The translations under genes were made by a program, and so were the position numbers. Under the pieces are notes generated by a model. That model was not told the DNA's origin. It saw only the letters and a program-made list of their open reading frames with translations, and did not search any database. Below, in pieces: positions 41,882 through 49,635 of a stretch of 64,000 nt of DNA. This DNA is from Flavobacterium cupreum (GTDB taxonomy: Bacteria; Bacteroidota; Bacteroidia; Flavobacteriales; Flavobacteriaceae), in NCBI RefSeq assembly GCF_003996965.1, contig NZ_QWDM01000020.1, positions 1 through 64,000 on the forward strand, written 5' to 3'. Numbering within the stretch: the first letter of the stretch is position 1; each line of letters begins with the position of its first letter.

Positions 41882-43726
41882 TTAATTATTTTGTCTGTTG
41901 GCTCTTTCTTTTTCCTGTTTAGCCATATCTTTTTGATGTTGAATCATGTCTTTTTGATGCTGCTTCATGTCTTTCTCCTGTTGCTTCATATCTTTAGCGT
42001 GCTGTTTCATGTCTTTTTCATATTGCTTCATATCAATCGCATGCTGTTTCATGTCGATTTGATATTGTCTCTTATTGAAATTGACATTTTGATTGTTTTG
42101 CTGGTTAAATTTTTCCATATCAGCATTGAATTTCTCCATGGCAATGTCATATTTCTCCATTTCTTTTTCAAAAATAGCTTCACGTTTTGACATTACTTCT
42201 TCTACTTCTTTTTCGTAGGAAGCCATATCCGGTTCAAATGCCTCCATTTTTTTCTCAAATTCAGCCATTTCCTTTTCGAATTTTTTCATGGCTGCTTTAT
42301 CGTTCACATTTCCTGGATGTGTGGGTGGTTTTGGCATATTGGCCATAGCCGATGCAGGGACCTGAGGCATAGGACCACCCGGAAAAGAGGGAGGTGTAGG
42401 TGGTGTTGGCGGAGTGGGAGTACCGTAAGCACCTGGAGCATCAGGAGCATTGGGAGCATCAGGAGCTTCAATATTTTCGACTTCTCTCATTTCATCATCC
42501 TGGTCTTCATCAGACCTGTCAATGTTTTTTATTTGCTCGTCGTCAGAAAAATTAAAACTGATTTTACCGCTTTTCTCCTTAATCACAATGATTCCGATTT
42601 TGTCAATTCCATTGGTAGATTCTGTCCTTTTTACTTTAACAGTTCCGTTTTTATTTTTCAATTCAATCTGAATGGAAGTGATCTGATTATCAGAATCTCT
42701 TTTTAATTCGGAAATAACTGCTGTAATCTGATGTTTTTCTTTTAAAATTTTAAGTCTTTCCTCAATTTCGGCATCAGTAGTAGTTTTGGAAATATTGAAT
42801 ACATCCATAGATTCTATCCCTTTAGGATCGATGTTTGTAATAGGGTCTGCTGCTTTCTCCTGTGCAATTGTTTTAACCTGAAATAATAAAACAAAGGCTA
42901 GAAGTGCCGGAATTATGGCATAATACTTTAAATAATTCCTCTTTTTTGATTGATTTTTGTTTAACATGACAATTCGTTTTTTGATTAATGATTGATAAAA
43001 ATGATTGGTGATTGAAACACAGCTTTCATGAGCTGTTATTTTTAAAAGCGTGTACTGATACGCTTTTTTGTCGGATATTTTTTTGGCCGCTTCGCTATCT
43101 GCAATGAATTCAAGATTTTGAAGAATAGCTTTTTTATAAAGCCAGATAACAGGATTGAACCAAAACAGTACACAAAAGAGTCTTGAGATCAGAACATCAA
43201 CAGTGTGATTCTGATCGCTATGTACCTTTTCATGCTCAATAATACTTTCTAATTCTGAGGCGCTGTACAGTGATGAGTTGTACACGATATAATCAAAATA
43301 AGAAAATGGGGCAATATTTTCATTGGTATCGATAAATTTAAAATCAGCTTGCTGTTGTACTTTTTTGCCTTTTAAAACCGAATTCAGGCTGTAAAAATCT
43401 ATTCCGAATTTTACCAGAAAAGCCGTAAAACCAAGTGCGTAAATGGCAAGAGAAACCAGATTCCAGTCAATTTCAAAAGGCTCTTCCTGTATAGCATGCG
43501 GTGTAAAAGCAGGAGAGTAGCCCATATTGGAAACGGGTACAGGATCGATCCATACTACTTTAGTATACACTAAAAAAGGCAGTACCACAGCTGTAATCAG
43601 ACCGGCCAGTAAAAACCATCTGTTGCTGTTGAAAAAAGTTTCCTTGCGCAGTAATAAATAATATGCAAAGTAAAACAAAGCCAGTAATCCACTTGATTTT
43701 GCGATAAAAATGAAAAGTGCTTCCAT
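41882..43726 (-). CDS. M56 family (BlaR1-like) membrane metalloprotease with repeat tail
   Basis: A 614-residue protein. Transmembrane helices at about 5-24, 36-55, 88-108 and 267-283 frame a cytoplasmic zinc protease domain with HEKVH (165-169) and the downstream EFIAD (206-210). In BlaR1/MecR1 this domain cleaves the BlaI repressor after an extracellular signal. The part beyond the last helix is unusual: no penicillin-binding sensor domain, but a mixed domain (300-420), a proline-rich stretch (421-472) and a charged helical tail ending in seven consecutive heptads of type DMKQHxK (558-606). It is 6 bp downstream of the BlaI-family gene. Confidence 0.88.
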   Translation of the reverse strand: MEALFIFIAKSSGLLALFYFAYYLLLRKETFFNSNRWFLLAGLITAVVLPFLVYTKVVWIDPVPVSNMGYSPAFTPHAIQEEPFEIDWNLVSLAIYALGFTAFLVKFGIDFYSLNSVLKGKKVQQQADFKFIDTNENIAPFSYFDYIVYNSSLYSASELESIIEHEKVHSDQNHTVDVLISRLFCVLFWFNPVIWLYKKAILQNLEFIADSEAAKKISDKKAYQYTLLKITAHESCVSITNHFYQSLIKKRIVMLNKNQSKKRNYLKYYAIIPALLAFVLLFQVKTIAQEKAADPITNIDPKGIESMDVFNISKTTTDAEIEERLKILKEKHQITAVISELKRDSDNQITSIQIELKNKNGTVKVKRTESTNGIDKIGIIVIKEKSGKISFNFSDDEQIKNIDRSDEDQDDEMREVENIEAPDAPNAPDAPGAYGTPTPPTPPTPPSFPGGPMPQVPASAMANMPKPPTHPGNVNDKAAMKKFEKEMAEFEKKMEAFEPDMASYEKEVEEVMSKREAIFEKEMEKYDIAMEKFNADMEKFNQQNNQNVNFNKRQYQIDMKQHAIDMKQYEKDMKQHAKDMKQQEKDMKQHQKDMIQHQKDMAKQEKERANRQNN

Positions 43727-43732
43727 AAACGA

Positions 43733-44101
43733 TTATTTTTCTTCTTTTGGATTTTCAATCATAGCCAGAATTTCGCGTAATTCTGCTGCGGATATTTTTT
43801 CTTCTTTGGCAAAAAACGAAACCATACTTTTATAAGAACTATTAAAATAATTATCAATAGCAGTACTCATAAACCCTTTTCGGTAATCCTCGATAGTCAC
43901 AATTGGATAATACTGATGCGTGTTCCCAAAGGCATTATGGCTCACATATCCTTTTTCTTCCAGATTTCGTACAATAGTCGAAAGTGTATTATAATGAGGC
44001 TGATCTTCGGTTATTTCTGCCTGAACTTCCTTTACGAATGCTTTTTTAAGCTTCCATAAAATGTGCATGATTTCTTCTTCTTTGTTCGTTAGCTTTTGCA
44101 T
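43733..44101 (-). CDS. BlaI/MecI/CopY family transcriptional repressor
   Basis: A 122-residue winged-helix regulator. KEEEIMHILWKL, VKEVQAEI, HYNTLSTIVRNLEEKGYVSH and GNTHQYYPI are family hallmarks; a C-terminal dimerisation helix bundle follows. It is the first gene of an operon with the M56 protease (6-bp gap), the usual BlaI-BlaR1 arrangement in which the protease inactivates the repressor. Two dyads in its own promoter fit autorepression. The signal sensed is unknown. Confidence 0.92.
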   Translation of the reverse strand: MQKLTNKEEEIMHILWKLKKAFVKEVQAEITEDQPHYNTLSTIVRNLEEKGYVSHNAFGNTHQYYPIVTIEDYRKGFMSTAIDNYFNSSYKSMVSFFAKEEKISAAELREILAMIENPKEEK

Positions 44102-44118
44102 GTTTTCTAATTTTAATT

Positions 44119-44149
44119 CAAACCTACAACTATTTTTCTAGTTACACAA
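44119..44149 (-). promoter_or_regulatory. Promoter of the BlaI/M56 operon
   Basis: On the minus strand TTG (caa at 44147-44149), 20 bases, TAGGTTTG (caaaccta at 44119-44126): a full consensus match, 17 bases before the ATG. Confidence 0.72.
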
Positions 44150-44163
44150 CTATAAAAATAGTT
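44128..44163. promoter_or_regulatory. Tandem dyads, probable BlaI-family operators
   Basis: AACTATTTTTCTAGTT (44128-44143) and AACTATAAAAATAGTT (44148-44163) each have AACTA and TAGTT arms six bases apart. Their centres are 20 bp apart (about two helical turns), and a lone AACTA half-site follows at 44168-44172. The first dyad fills the promoter spacer and the second overlaps the -33 element. Confidence 0.75.
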
Positions 44164-44254
44164 ATTTAACTAAAATTTCAGTTTACAGCGTAGGAATTCA
44201 GTTCAATTTAAGATTAATAAATTGAAAATGAATAGTTTAAACTAGAATTAAAAT

Positions 44255-45472
44255 TTAAGAGATTTTTTCGTCTATCAAAGCCTTCCTAATCCAGAAGCAG
44301 CAAAGTGTGGCCGCAACTCCGATGCACGCCATAAAAAACCAATTGATCTGATACCCCAGTCTGGAGATAATTTCGAAACCAACTTTGGAACTTACAATAT
44401 GTGCAAGACTAAAACTCATGGTATAAAGTGCCATATACTGTCCTTCCTGACCACGTGGCGCGCGGCTTAAGGCAAATGCATTAGAGAAGGGGAAGGTTAG
44501 AATTTCACCTATAGAAATACAAATCATTGAAATCACTAATATTCCGGCCCAGACATTTATCAGTAATAAAAAGAAGCTTAACGACATGATAAAAGAGCCC
44601 AGAATGATAATCTTTATTTTAGGAAAGCCTTTGCGTTCCATAAAACCAACGGTCGGCATTTCTAACGCAAAAATCAAAAGGCCGTTTAGCGTCATTAGTA
44701 ATCCTGTCTGAAATTCACTCAGGCCAAATTTTTCATTGTGATATAAAGGCAGAGTGGTAAAAAGCTGAAAGAAAATCATGGCGGTTACAAAACTCACGAA
44801 TAAAAAAGCCCAGAATATAGTATCATGAAAAACCGATTTTACCGATTTAGCGCTTTCAATTTTATCCTCATGGGTTACTTTTTTCTTTTCCTTTACCAAA
44901 AGGGCAAAGATTAAAATAGAGACAATACACGAAGATCCGTCAACCCAGAATAATCCCTGATACCCGATTCCCATAATGATCAGGCCTCCTAAGGCAGGTC
45001 CGGCAGCAAAGCCAAGATTTACAGCCAGACGGACTAAAGTCAAAGCACGGGTTCTGTTTTCCGGTTTGGCATAAGCGCCTAAAGAAACAAACATCGCCGG
45101 CCGGAACATGTCTGCAATCACCATCAATATAAACATGGCAGCGCATAAAGCCCAGAAAGTGGTGATATACTGTACAAAGAAAAGCAAAACCCCACTGGTG
45201 AATAAACTAAAAATCATGATCTTATAAAATCCGATTTTATCGGACAACTTACCGCCAAGCCAGGAACCCAGCATCGATCCCAAACCAAACGAAACCATTA
45301 TCCAGCCCACCTGATTATAGGTAAAATGAAGGTCTTCTTTTAAATATTTCGATAAAAACGGAAGCACCATGGTACCGGCGCGATTAATAAAAGTAACAAG
45401 TGTAAGGATCCAGATTTCCCTCGAAAATCCTCTGAAGTTATTGATGTAGTGGGTAAAAGCGGTCTTGAGCAT
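44255..45472 (-). CDS. MFS transporter (drug:H+ antiporter-like)
   Basis: A 405-residue transporter with about 12 transmembrane helices. The start is the ATG at 45472 (MLKTAFTHYINNFRGFSREIW); the frame is open 55 codons further, but that part lies over the divergent promoter and does not look like protein of this family. The loop motif GSWLGGKLSDKIGFYKIMIFS is the MFS motif A, and RLAVNLGFAAGPALGG is motif C of the 12-helix exporters. Substrate unknown. It is divergent from the DUF1684 gene. Confidence 0.85.
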   Translation of the reverse strand: MLKTAFTHYINNFRGFSREIWILTLVTFINRAGTMVLPFLSKYLKEDLHFTYNQVGWIMVSFGLGSMLGSWLGGKLSDKIGFYKIMIFSLFTSGVLLFFVQYITTFWALCAAMFILMVIADMFRPAMFVSLGAYAKPENRTRALTLVRLAVNLGFAAGPALGGLIIMGIGYQGLFWVDGSSCIVSILIFALLVKEKKKVTHEDKIESAKSVKSVFHDTIFWAFLFVSFVTAMIFFQLFTTLPLYHNEKFGLSEFQTGLLMTLNGLLIFALEMPTVGFMERKGFPKIKIIILGSFIMSLSFFLLLINVWAGILVISMICISIGEILTFPFSNAFALSRAPRGQEGQYMALYTMSFSLAHIVSSKVGFEIISRLGYQINWFFMACIGVAATLCCFWIRKALIDEKIS

Positions 45473-45523
45473 TATAAAAAGGTTATTTGCAACAAAGTTA
45501 GAAAACTTTGTAACGTAGAGCGG

Positions 45524-45554
45524 TTGCTGCTTTGTTACTTTTAAACTATTTTTG
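45524..45554 (+). promoter_or_regulatory. Promoter of the DUF1684-TatD genes
   Basis: TTG (45524-45526), 20 bases, TATTTTTG (45547-45554), a full consensus match, 15 bases before the ATG at 45570. It supports that ATG rather than the upstream TTG at 45552, which lies inside the -7 box. Confidence 0.75.
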
Positions 45555-45569
45555 CATAAAATTTCCAAG

Positions 45570-46169
45570 ATGAAAAAAATTATCGCATTTGTTTTACTGC
45601 TGGCTTTTAATTTAGGCTTTAGCCAAAAGAAATTCAATAAAAGTGATGCCGAAAAATTTCAGAAGACGATCAACGCAGAATATGCTGACGCTAAGACCAG
45701 TCCGCTGATGGAAGAAGATCTAAAGTCATTTAAAACGCTGGATTTTTACCCGGTTAACGGTAAATATTTTGTGAATGCAAAATTGGTAAAAGCGAAAAAC
45801 GAAAAGGTTTTTGAAATGAAAACCACGGGAACAAGAACACCAAAGTACATTAAATACGGAACTTTATATTTTAAGATAGATGGTGTTGCATTGCAATTGA
45901 ATGTTTACAGAAGTATTGAGCTTTCTAAAACAAAAGAATATAAAGACCATTTGTTTTTGCCTTTTTCGGATTTGACTTCGGGGAAAGAAAGCTATATAGG
46001 CGGACGATATATTGATTTGAAAATTCCGAAAGGCGAGACCATCGCAGTTGATTTTAATCAGGCGTACAATCCGTATTGTGCTTACAACCACAAATATTCC
46101 TGCCCGTTGGTGCCTTTGGAAAATGATTTGAAAATCGAAATTAAAGCAGGTGTTAAAACCTTTCATTAA
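45570..46169 (+). CDS. Secreted DUF1684 protein
   Basis: A 199-residue protein with a signal peptide (MKKIIAFVLLLAFNLGFSQ). The DUF1684 core is clear: FLPFSDLTSGKESYIGGRYIDL, followed by VDFNQAYNPYCAYNHKYSCPLVPLENDL. The two conserved cysteines lie in the PYCAYN and YSCPL motifs. The biochemical role of DUF1684 is unknown. Its TAA stop overlaps the ATG of the tatD-like gene by one base (TAATG), so the two are translationally coupled. Confidence 0.9.
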   Translation: MKKIIAFVLLLAFNLGFSQKKFNKSDAEKFQKTINAEYADAKTSPLMEEDLKSFKTLDFYPVNGKYFVNAKLVKAKNEKVFEMKTTGTRTPKYIKYGTLYFKIDGVALQLNVYRSIELSKTKEYKDHLFLPFSDLTSGKESYIGGRYIDLKIPKGETIAVDFNQAYNPYCAYNHKYSCPLVPLENDLKIEIKAGVKTFH

Positions 46170-46816
46170 TGGATTTTTTTAATTTTCATACCCATCGGTT
46201 CACAAACCAGTCTGATATTTTAGAACTGGTGAATCAATATCCGTGGGAATTTGATGCTTCAATTCCGTTGTATTCCATTGGAATTCATCCCTGGTATATT
46301 GAAGAAGACAGAGTTGATAACGATCTGAAAATTATAGAAGAAAAATTACAAACCCAAAATTGCCTGGCGATTGGCGAATGCGGGTTAGACAAACGAATTG
46401 AAATTCCACTGGAGCTGCAGACTTCAGTTTTCGAAAAACAATTGCTTCTTGCCGAAAAATACAAAAAACCGGTTGTGATTCATTGCGTGGCAGCTTTTCA
46501 GGAAGTGATGGCGATTAAGAAAAAGATGAAGGTAACGGTGCCGATGATTATTCATGGATTTTCAAAAAACAGCCAGCTTGCAGAGCAGTTGATAAAAGAA
46601 GGATTCTACCTTTCCTTTGGAAAATATTTATTAAGAAATCCGGAATTAAAAACTGTTTTTCAGCAAATCGCTAATGACCGTTTTTTTCTCGAAACAGATA
46701 CAGTTGAAGAAACCATACAACAGGTTTACGATTTAGCCTCAAAGTATAAAAACTTAAATGATACTGAATTACGAGAGGTAATTTCAAGTAATTATAAAAG
46801 AGTATTCCATAAATAA
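46169..46816 (+). CDS. TatD family metal-dependent hydrolase
   Basis: A 215-residue TIM-barrel hydrolase. The metal-binding HTH is at 7-9 (NFHTHRF), Glu70 lies in AIGECGLDKR, a histidine in KPVVIHCVAAF, and the last aspartate in FLETDTVEE. TatD proteins are deoxyribonucleases acting on single-stranded or damaged DNA, or D-Tyr-tRNA-type deacylase-like; this one is about 45 residues shorter than E. coli TatD. It overlaps the DUF1684 gene by one base and is 72 bp before tcdA. Confidence 0.88.
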   Translation: MDFFNFHTHRFTNQSDILELVNQYPWEFDASIPLYSIGIHPWYIEEDRVDNDLKIIEEKLQTQNCLAIGECGLDKRIEIPLELQTSVFEKQLLLAEKYKKPVVIHCVAAFQEVMAIKKKMKVTVPMIIHGFSKNSQLAEQLIKEGFYLSFGKYLLRNPELKTVFQQIANDRFFLETDTVEETIQQVYDLASKYKNLNDTELREVISSNYKRVFHK

Positions 46817-46888
46817 AAAAGGTATTCAGCCCAAAAAAAACTGAAACCTGAAACAAAAAACATAAAAATTAAACAAAAAGACAGAGAT

Positions 46889-47605
46889 ATGGCAGAGTGG
46901 ACAGAAAGAGCCGAGCTTTTATTTACCAAAAACGGATTAGAAAACCTGAAAAACTCCAATGTGCTGGTGGTTGGTTTAGGTGGTGTCGGATCATTTGCAG
47001 CTGAGTTTCTGGCCAGGGCCGGAGTAGGAAGCATGACTATTGTTGATGGCGACGTGGTAGACATTACCAATATCAACAGACAATTACCGGCTTTGCATTC
47101 TACAGTTGGCGAAGCCAAGATCAAGATTGTAGGAGATCGTTTAATGGATATAAACCCGGAACTAAAACTAACACGTGTTCAGGAATTTTTATCTCCGGAA
47201 CGTGCCTTTGAAATCGTTTCGCCCGAGTTTGATTACGTTTTGGACTGTATCGACAGTATTACGCCTAAACTGAATCTGATTTTTGCAGCTAAACGCAAAA
47301 GAGTAAAAATCATCAGCAGTATGGGCGCAGGAGGGAAAATGCTGGCCTCCAAAGTAAAAGTAGCAGATATCTCCAAAACCATAAACTGCTATTTCTCCAA
47401 AACAATCCGCAAACGTCTTAGAGAAGCAAAAATCAACAAGCTGAAAGTAGTTTTCTCTTCTGAAATCCAGGACACCAAAAGCTTAAAACTGACAGACGGT
47501 AAAAATTTCAAAAAATCATTTTACGGAACCAACAGTTATATGCCCGGATTATTTGGACTTCATGCCGCAGAAACTGTCATAAGACATTTGCTTAAGAAGG
47601 AATAG
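46889..47605 (+). CDS. tcdA: tRNA threonylcarbamoyladenosine dehydratase
   Basis: A 238-residue ThiF/E1-like enzyme that uses ATP to convert t6A37 of tRNA to cyclic t6A. The adenylate-binding GLGGVG is at 29-34, followed by IVDGDVVDITNINRQ, DCIDSITPKLNLI, SSMGAGGKM and PGLFGLHAAETVIRHLL. Family length and motif order match TcdA. The preceding spacer contains gaaacctgaaac words, and the following one a large repeat array. Confidence 0.93.
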   Translation: MAEWTERAELLFTKNGLENLKNSNVLVVGLGGVGSFAAEFLARAGVGSMTIVDGDVVDITNINRQLPALHSTVGEAKIKIVGDRLMDINPELKLTRVQEFLSPERAFEIVSPEFDYVLDCIDSITPKLNLIFAAKRKRVKIISSMGAGGKMLASKVKVADISKTINCYFSKTIRKRLREAKINKLKVVFSSEIQDTKSLKLTDGKNFKKSFYGTNSYMPGLFGLHAAETVIRHLLKKE

Positions 47606-47606
47606 T

Positions 47607-47790
47607 TTCAGGTTTCAGGTTTCAAGTTTGAAGTTTCAAGTTTCATGTTTGAAGTTTTAAAACATTCACAAAGTTACCACACCATATAACCTGAAACTTG
47701 AAACCTGAAACCTGAAACCTGAAACAAAAAAAAACAAAAATAAACCTCAGAACCTTAGCCCCTTAGCCACTTAGCCACTTAGCCCCTTAA
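47607..47790. repeat. Heptamer inverted array plus octamer tandem array
   Basis: 47607-47655 holds about seven TTTCAGG/TTTCAAG-type heptamers; 47689-47725 holds five CCTGAAA/CTTGAAA heptamers, the reverse complement, so the two arms could pair around a 33-base spacer. 47754-47790 holds four to five TTAGCCCC/TTAGCCAC octamers. They fill the whole gap between tcdA and the next gene. Confidence 0.9.
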
Positions 47791-47796
47791 AAAAAA

Positions 47797-48459
47797 ATGA
47801 TAAAAACAGTAATTTTTGATATGGATGGTGTTATTGTAGACACAGAACCCGTTCACCGTTATTCGTATTACAAACAATTCTCTGAACTGGATATTGATGT
47901 GTCGGAAGAAATGTACACTTCGTTTACGGGATTTTCCACGCGTAATACCTTTCAGGCCCTAAAAGGATTTTTTCCAACGATAGAGCAGGAAGTAGAGGAT
48001 TTGATTCAGAGAAAAAGAAATATTTTTAATGATGCCTTTGATACTAAAGAAGATCTGTATCTGCTGGAAGGAGTACACGATCTGATCAAGGATTTGTATG
48101 CAAGCGGAATTCAGTTAATACTGGCTTCGTCAGCCTCAAAAGTAACAATTGAACGCGTTTTTACCCGATTTAAACTTCACCCGTATTTTACGGATATCGT
48201 AAGTGGTGAAGATTTTCCGCAGTCAAAACCCGACCCCGCTATTTTTCTTCATGCAGCCTCGCTGTCAGTCGCACCAAAGGAAAATTGTATTGTAATTGAA
48301 GACAGCACCAATGGCGTAAAGGCAGCCAAAGCCGCAAATCTGTTGTGTATAGGTTATAATAGCCATCATTCTAAATTACAGGACCTGTCTACTGCAGATT
48401 TCATTATTAATGATTTTAAGGAATTAAATGCTGAAAAAATATCACAGTTTGGAACCTGA
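47797..48459 (+). CDS. HAD family phosphatase (beta-phosphoglucomutase-like)
   Basis: A 220-residue HAD hydrolase. Motif I is FDMDGVIVDTE (Asp8 nucleophile, Asp10 acid/base), motif II is LASSASK, motif III Lys in SKPDPAIF, motif IV EDSTNGVKAA. A helical cap (15-85) places it in the group with beta-phosphoglucomutases and sugar phosphatases. Substrate cannot be fixed from sequence. It follows the octamer array directly (6 bp), with no consensus promoter visible other than within the repeats. Confidence 0.88.
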   Translation: MIKTVIFDMDGVIVDTEPVHRYSYYKQFSELDIDVSEEMYTSFTGFSTRNTFQALKGFFPTIEQEVEDLIQRKRNIFNDAFDTKEDLYLLEGVHDLIKDLYASGIQLILASSASKVTIERVFTRFKLHPYFTDIVSGEDFPQSKPDPAIFLHAASLSVAPKENCIVIEDSTNGVKAAKAANLLCIGYNSHHSKLQDLSTADFIINDFKELNAEKISQFGT

Positions 48460-48478
48460 ATTATATAAAATTTAACAT

Positions 48479-48506
48479 TTGTTAGGGGATTGAATTTGTA
48501 AATTTG
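48479..48506 (+). promoter_or_regulatory. Promoter of the DUF2911 gene
   Basis: TTG (48479-48481), 17 bases, TAAATTTG (48499-48506), a full consensus match, 26 bases before the ATG. Confidence 0.7.
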
Positions 48507-48532
48507 AACAAAACAAATAAACTTAAGACTAA

Positions 48533-49375
48533 ATGAAAAAATTACTTATTGCATTAACCATTATAATGGCACCTTTTGTATCGGAAGCGCAGATAAAAAC
48601 ACCACAAGCGAGTCCAAAAGCCTACATCAAACAAACCGTTGGTTTAACAGATGTTGAAGTTACCTATTCACGACCAGGTGCGAGAGGAAGAGCTGTATTC
48701 GGAAATTTAGTTCCGTTTGGAAAATTGTGGAGAACCGGTGCTAACGAAAACACTATAATCAACTTTAGCGATGATGTGGTGATTGATGGTAAAACATTAA
48801 AAAAAGGAAAATATGCAATTTATACTATTCCTAAAATTGAAAGCTGGGAAGTGATTTTCTATCTTTCCACTGATAATTGGGGATTACCGGAAAACTGGAA
48901 TGATGCCTATGTGGCTTTGAGAACGACCGTTAAAGAAAATGCTTTACCAACTCCGGTTGAAACTTTTACGATTGGAATTAATGGTTTAGATCCAAATTTT
49001 GCCTTTCTTGAAATTGCCTGGGAAAATTCACATGTGGCTTTAAAATTTGAAGTTCCGACTGCAAAAACGGCAACAACCAGCATTGATAAAACTCTGGCAG
49101 GACCAACATCAAACGATTATTTTGCTGCAGCACAATACCTGTTCCAATCTAACGGAAACATTGCAGACGCAAGAAGTTATGTTGATAAATCTTTGGATAT
49201 GAGTACTGATAAACCTTATTTTATCTTGCGATTAAAATCATTGATCCAGGCCAAACAAGGCGATAAAAAAGGAGCGATCGAAACGGCAAAACTTTCTTTA
49301 GCTGCTGCTGAAACAGCCAACAATCAGGATTATGTAAAAATGAACAAAGACAGCATCGCTGAGTGGAGCAGATAA
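48533..49375 (+). CDS. Secreted DUF2911 protein
   Basis: A 280-residue protein with a signal peptide (cleavage near SEAQ, residue 20). The DUF2911 domain spans about 25-175: VEVTYSRPGARGRAVFGNLVP, FGKLWRTGANENT and GKYAIYTIPKIESW are the conserved blocks. A C-terminal helical region (about 190-280) with a TPR-like pattern (SLDMSTDKPYFILRLKSLIQAKQGDKKGAIETAK) follows. Function of the family is unknown. It is monocistronic with its own promoter, and repeats follow it. Confidence 0.92.
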   Translation: MKKLLIALTIIMAPFVSEAQIKTPQASPKAYIKQTVGLTDVEVTYSRPGARGRAVFGNLVPFGKLWRTGANENTIINFSDDVVIDGKTLKKGKYAIYTIPKIESWEVIFYLSTDNWGLPENWNDAYVALRTTVKENALPTPVETFTIGINGLDPNFAFLEIAWENSHVALKFEVPTAKTATTSIDKTLAGPTSNDYFAAAQYLFQSNGNIADARSYVDKSLDMSTDKPYFILRLKSLIQAKQGDKKGAIETAKLSLAAAETANNQDYVKMNKDSIAEWSR

Positions 49376-49382
49376 CAAATTC

Positions 49383-49548
49383 TTTGAATTTTTGAAATTC
49401 CAAAATATTTAAAATCCAAATTCCAATTTATTGGGATTTGGATTTTTTTTATCTGTAAACCATGATTTGAATTTTTGAAATTCCAAAATATTAAAATACC
49501 AAATTCCAATTTATGGAGATTTGTGTTTTTTATAACGCATAACTTATA
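49383..49548. repeat. Two tandem 83-bp hairpin repeats
   Basis: The unit beginning tttgaatttttgaaattcc at 49383 repeats at 49466. Each unit contains ccaaattccaat followed by ttgggatttgg or a variant, forming a hairpin, then a T run. The first copy (about 49413-49450) would make a good terminator for the DUF2911 gene. The family also occurs after lon. Confidence 0.82.
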
Positions 49549-49551
49549 ACC

Positions 49552-49635
49552 AAAACTCACAACCCAAAACCCAAAACTCAAAACTCAAAACCCATAACTC
49601 AAAACTCACAACTCACAACTCACAACTCATAACTC
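49552..49635. repeat. Array of twelve AAAACTC-type heptamers
   Basis: Twelve in-register heptamers of the form A(A/C/T)AAC(T/C)C, for example aaaactc, acaaccc, ataactc, fill 84 bases exactly. The last unit touches the 3' end of the next minus-strand gene. Confidence 0.9.

Noticed and set aside
41822..42190. Plus-strand hydrophobic repeat ORF of 122 codons
   Set aside because: It is the antisense of the heptad-coding tail of the M56 gene; its Leu/Phe/His repeats arise from the complementary DMKQ codons.
43733..44101. Beta-lactam resistance locus
   Set aside because: The M56 partner has no penicillin-binding sensor domain and the nearby serine hydrolase is separated by a terminator, so drug resistance is not supported.
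45473..45637. Longer N terminus for the MFS transporter
   Set aside because: The extra 55 codons cover the divergent promoter and its leader, and the family starts at MLKTAF.
47607..47790. Possible CRISPR array
   Set aside because: Units are 7-8 bases with no spacers and no cas genes nearby; these are simple tandem words.
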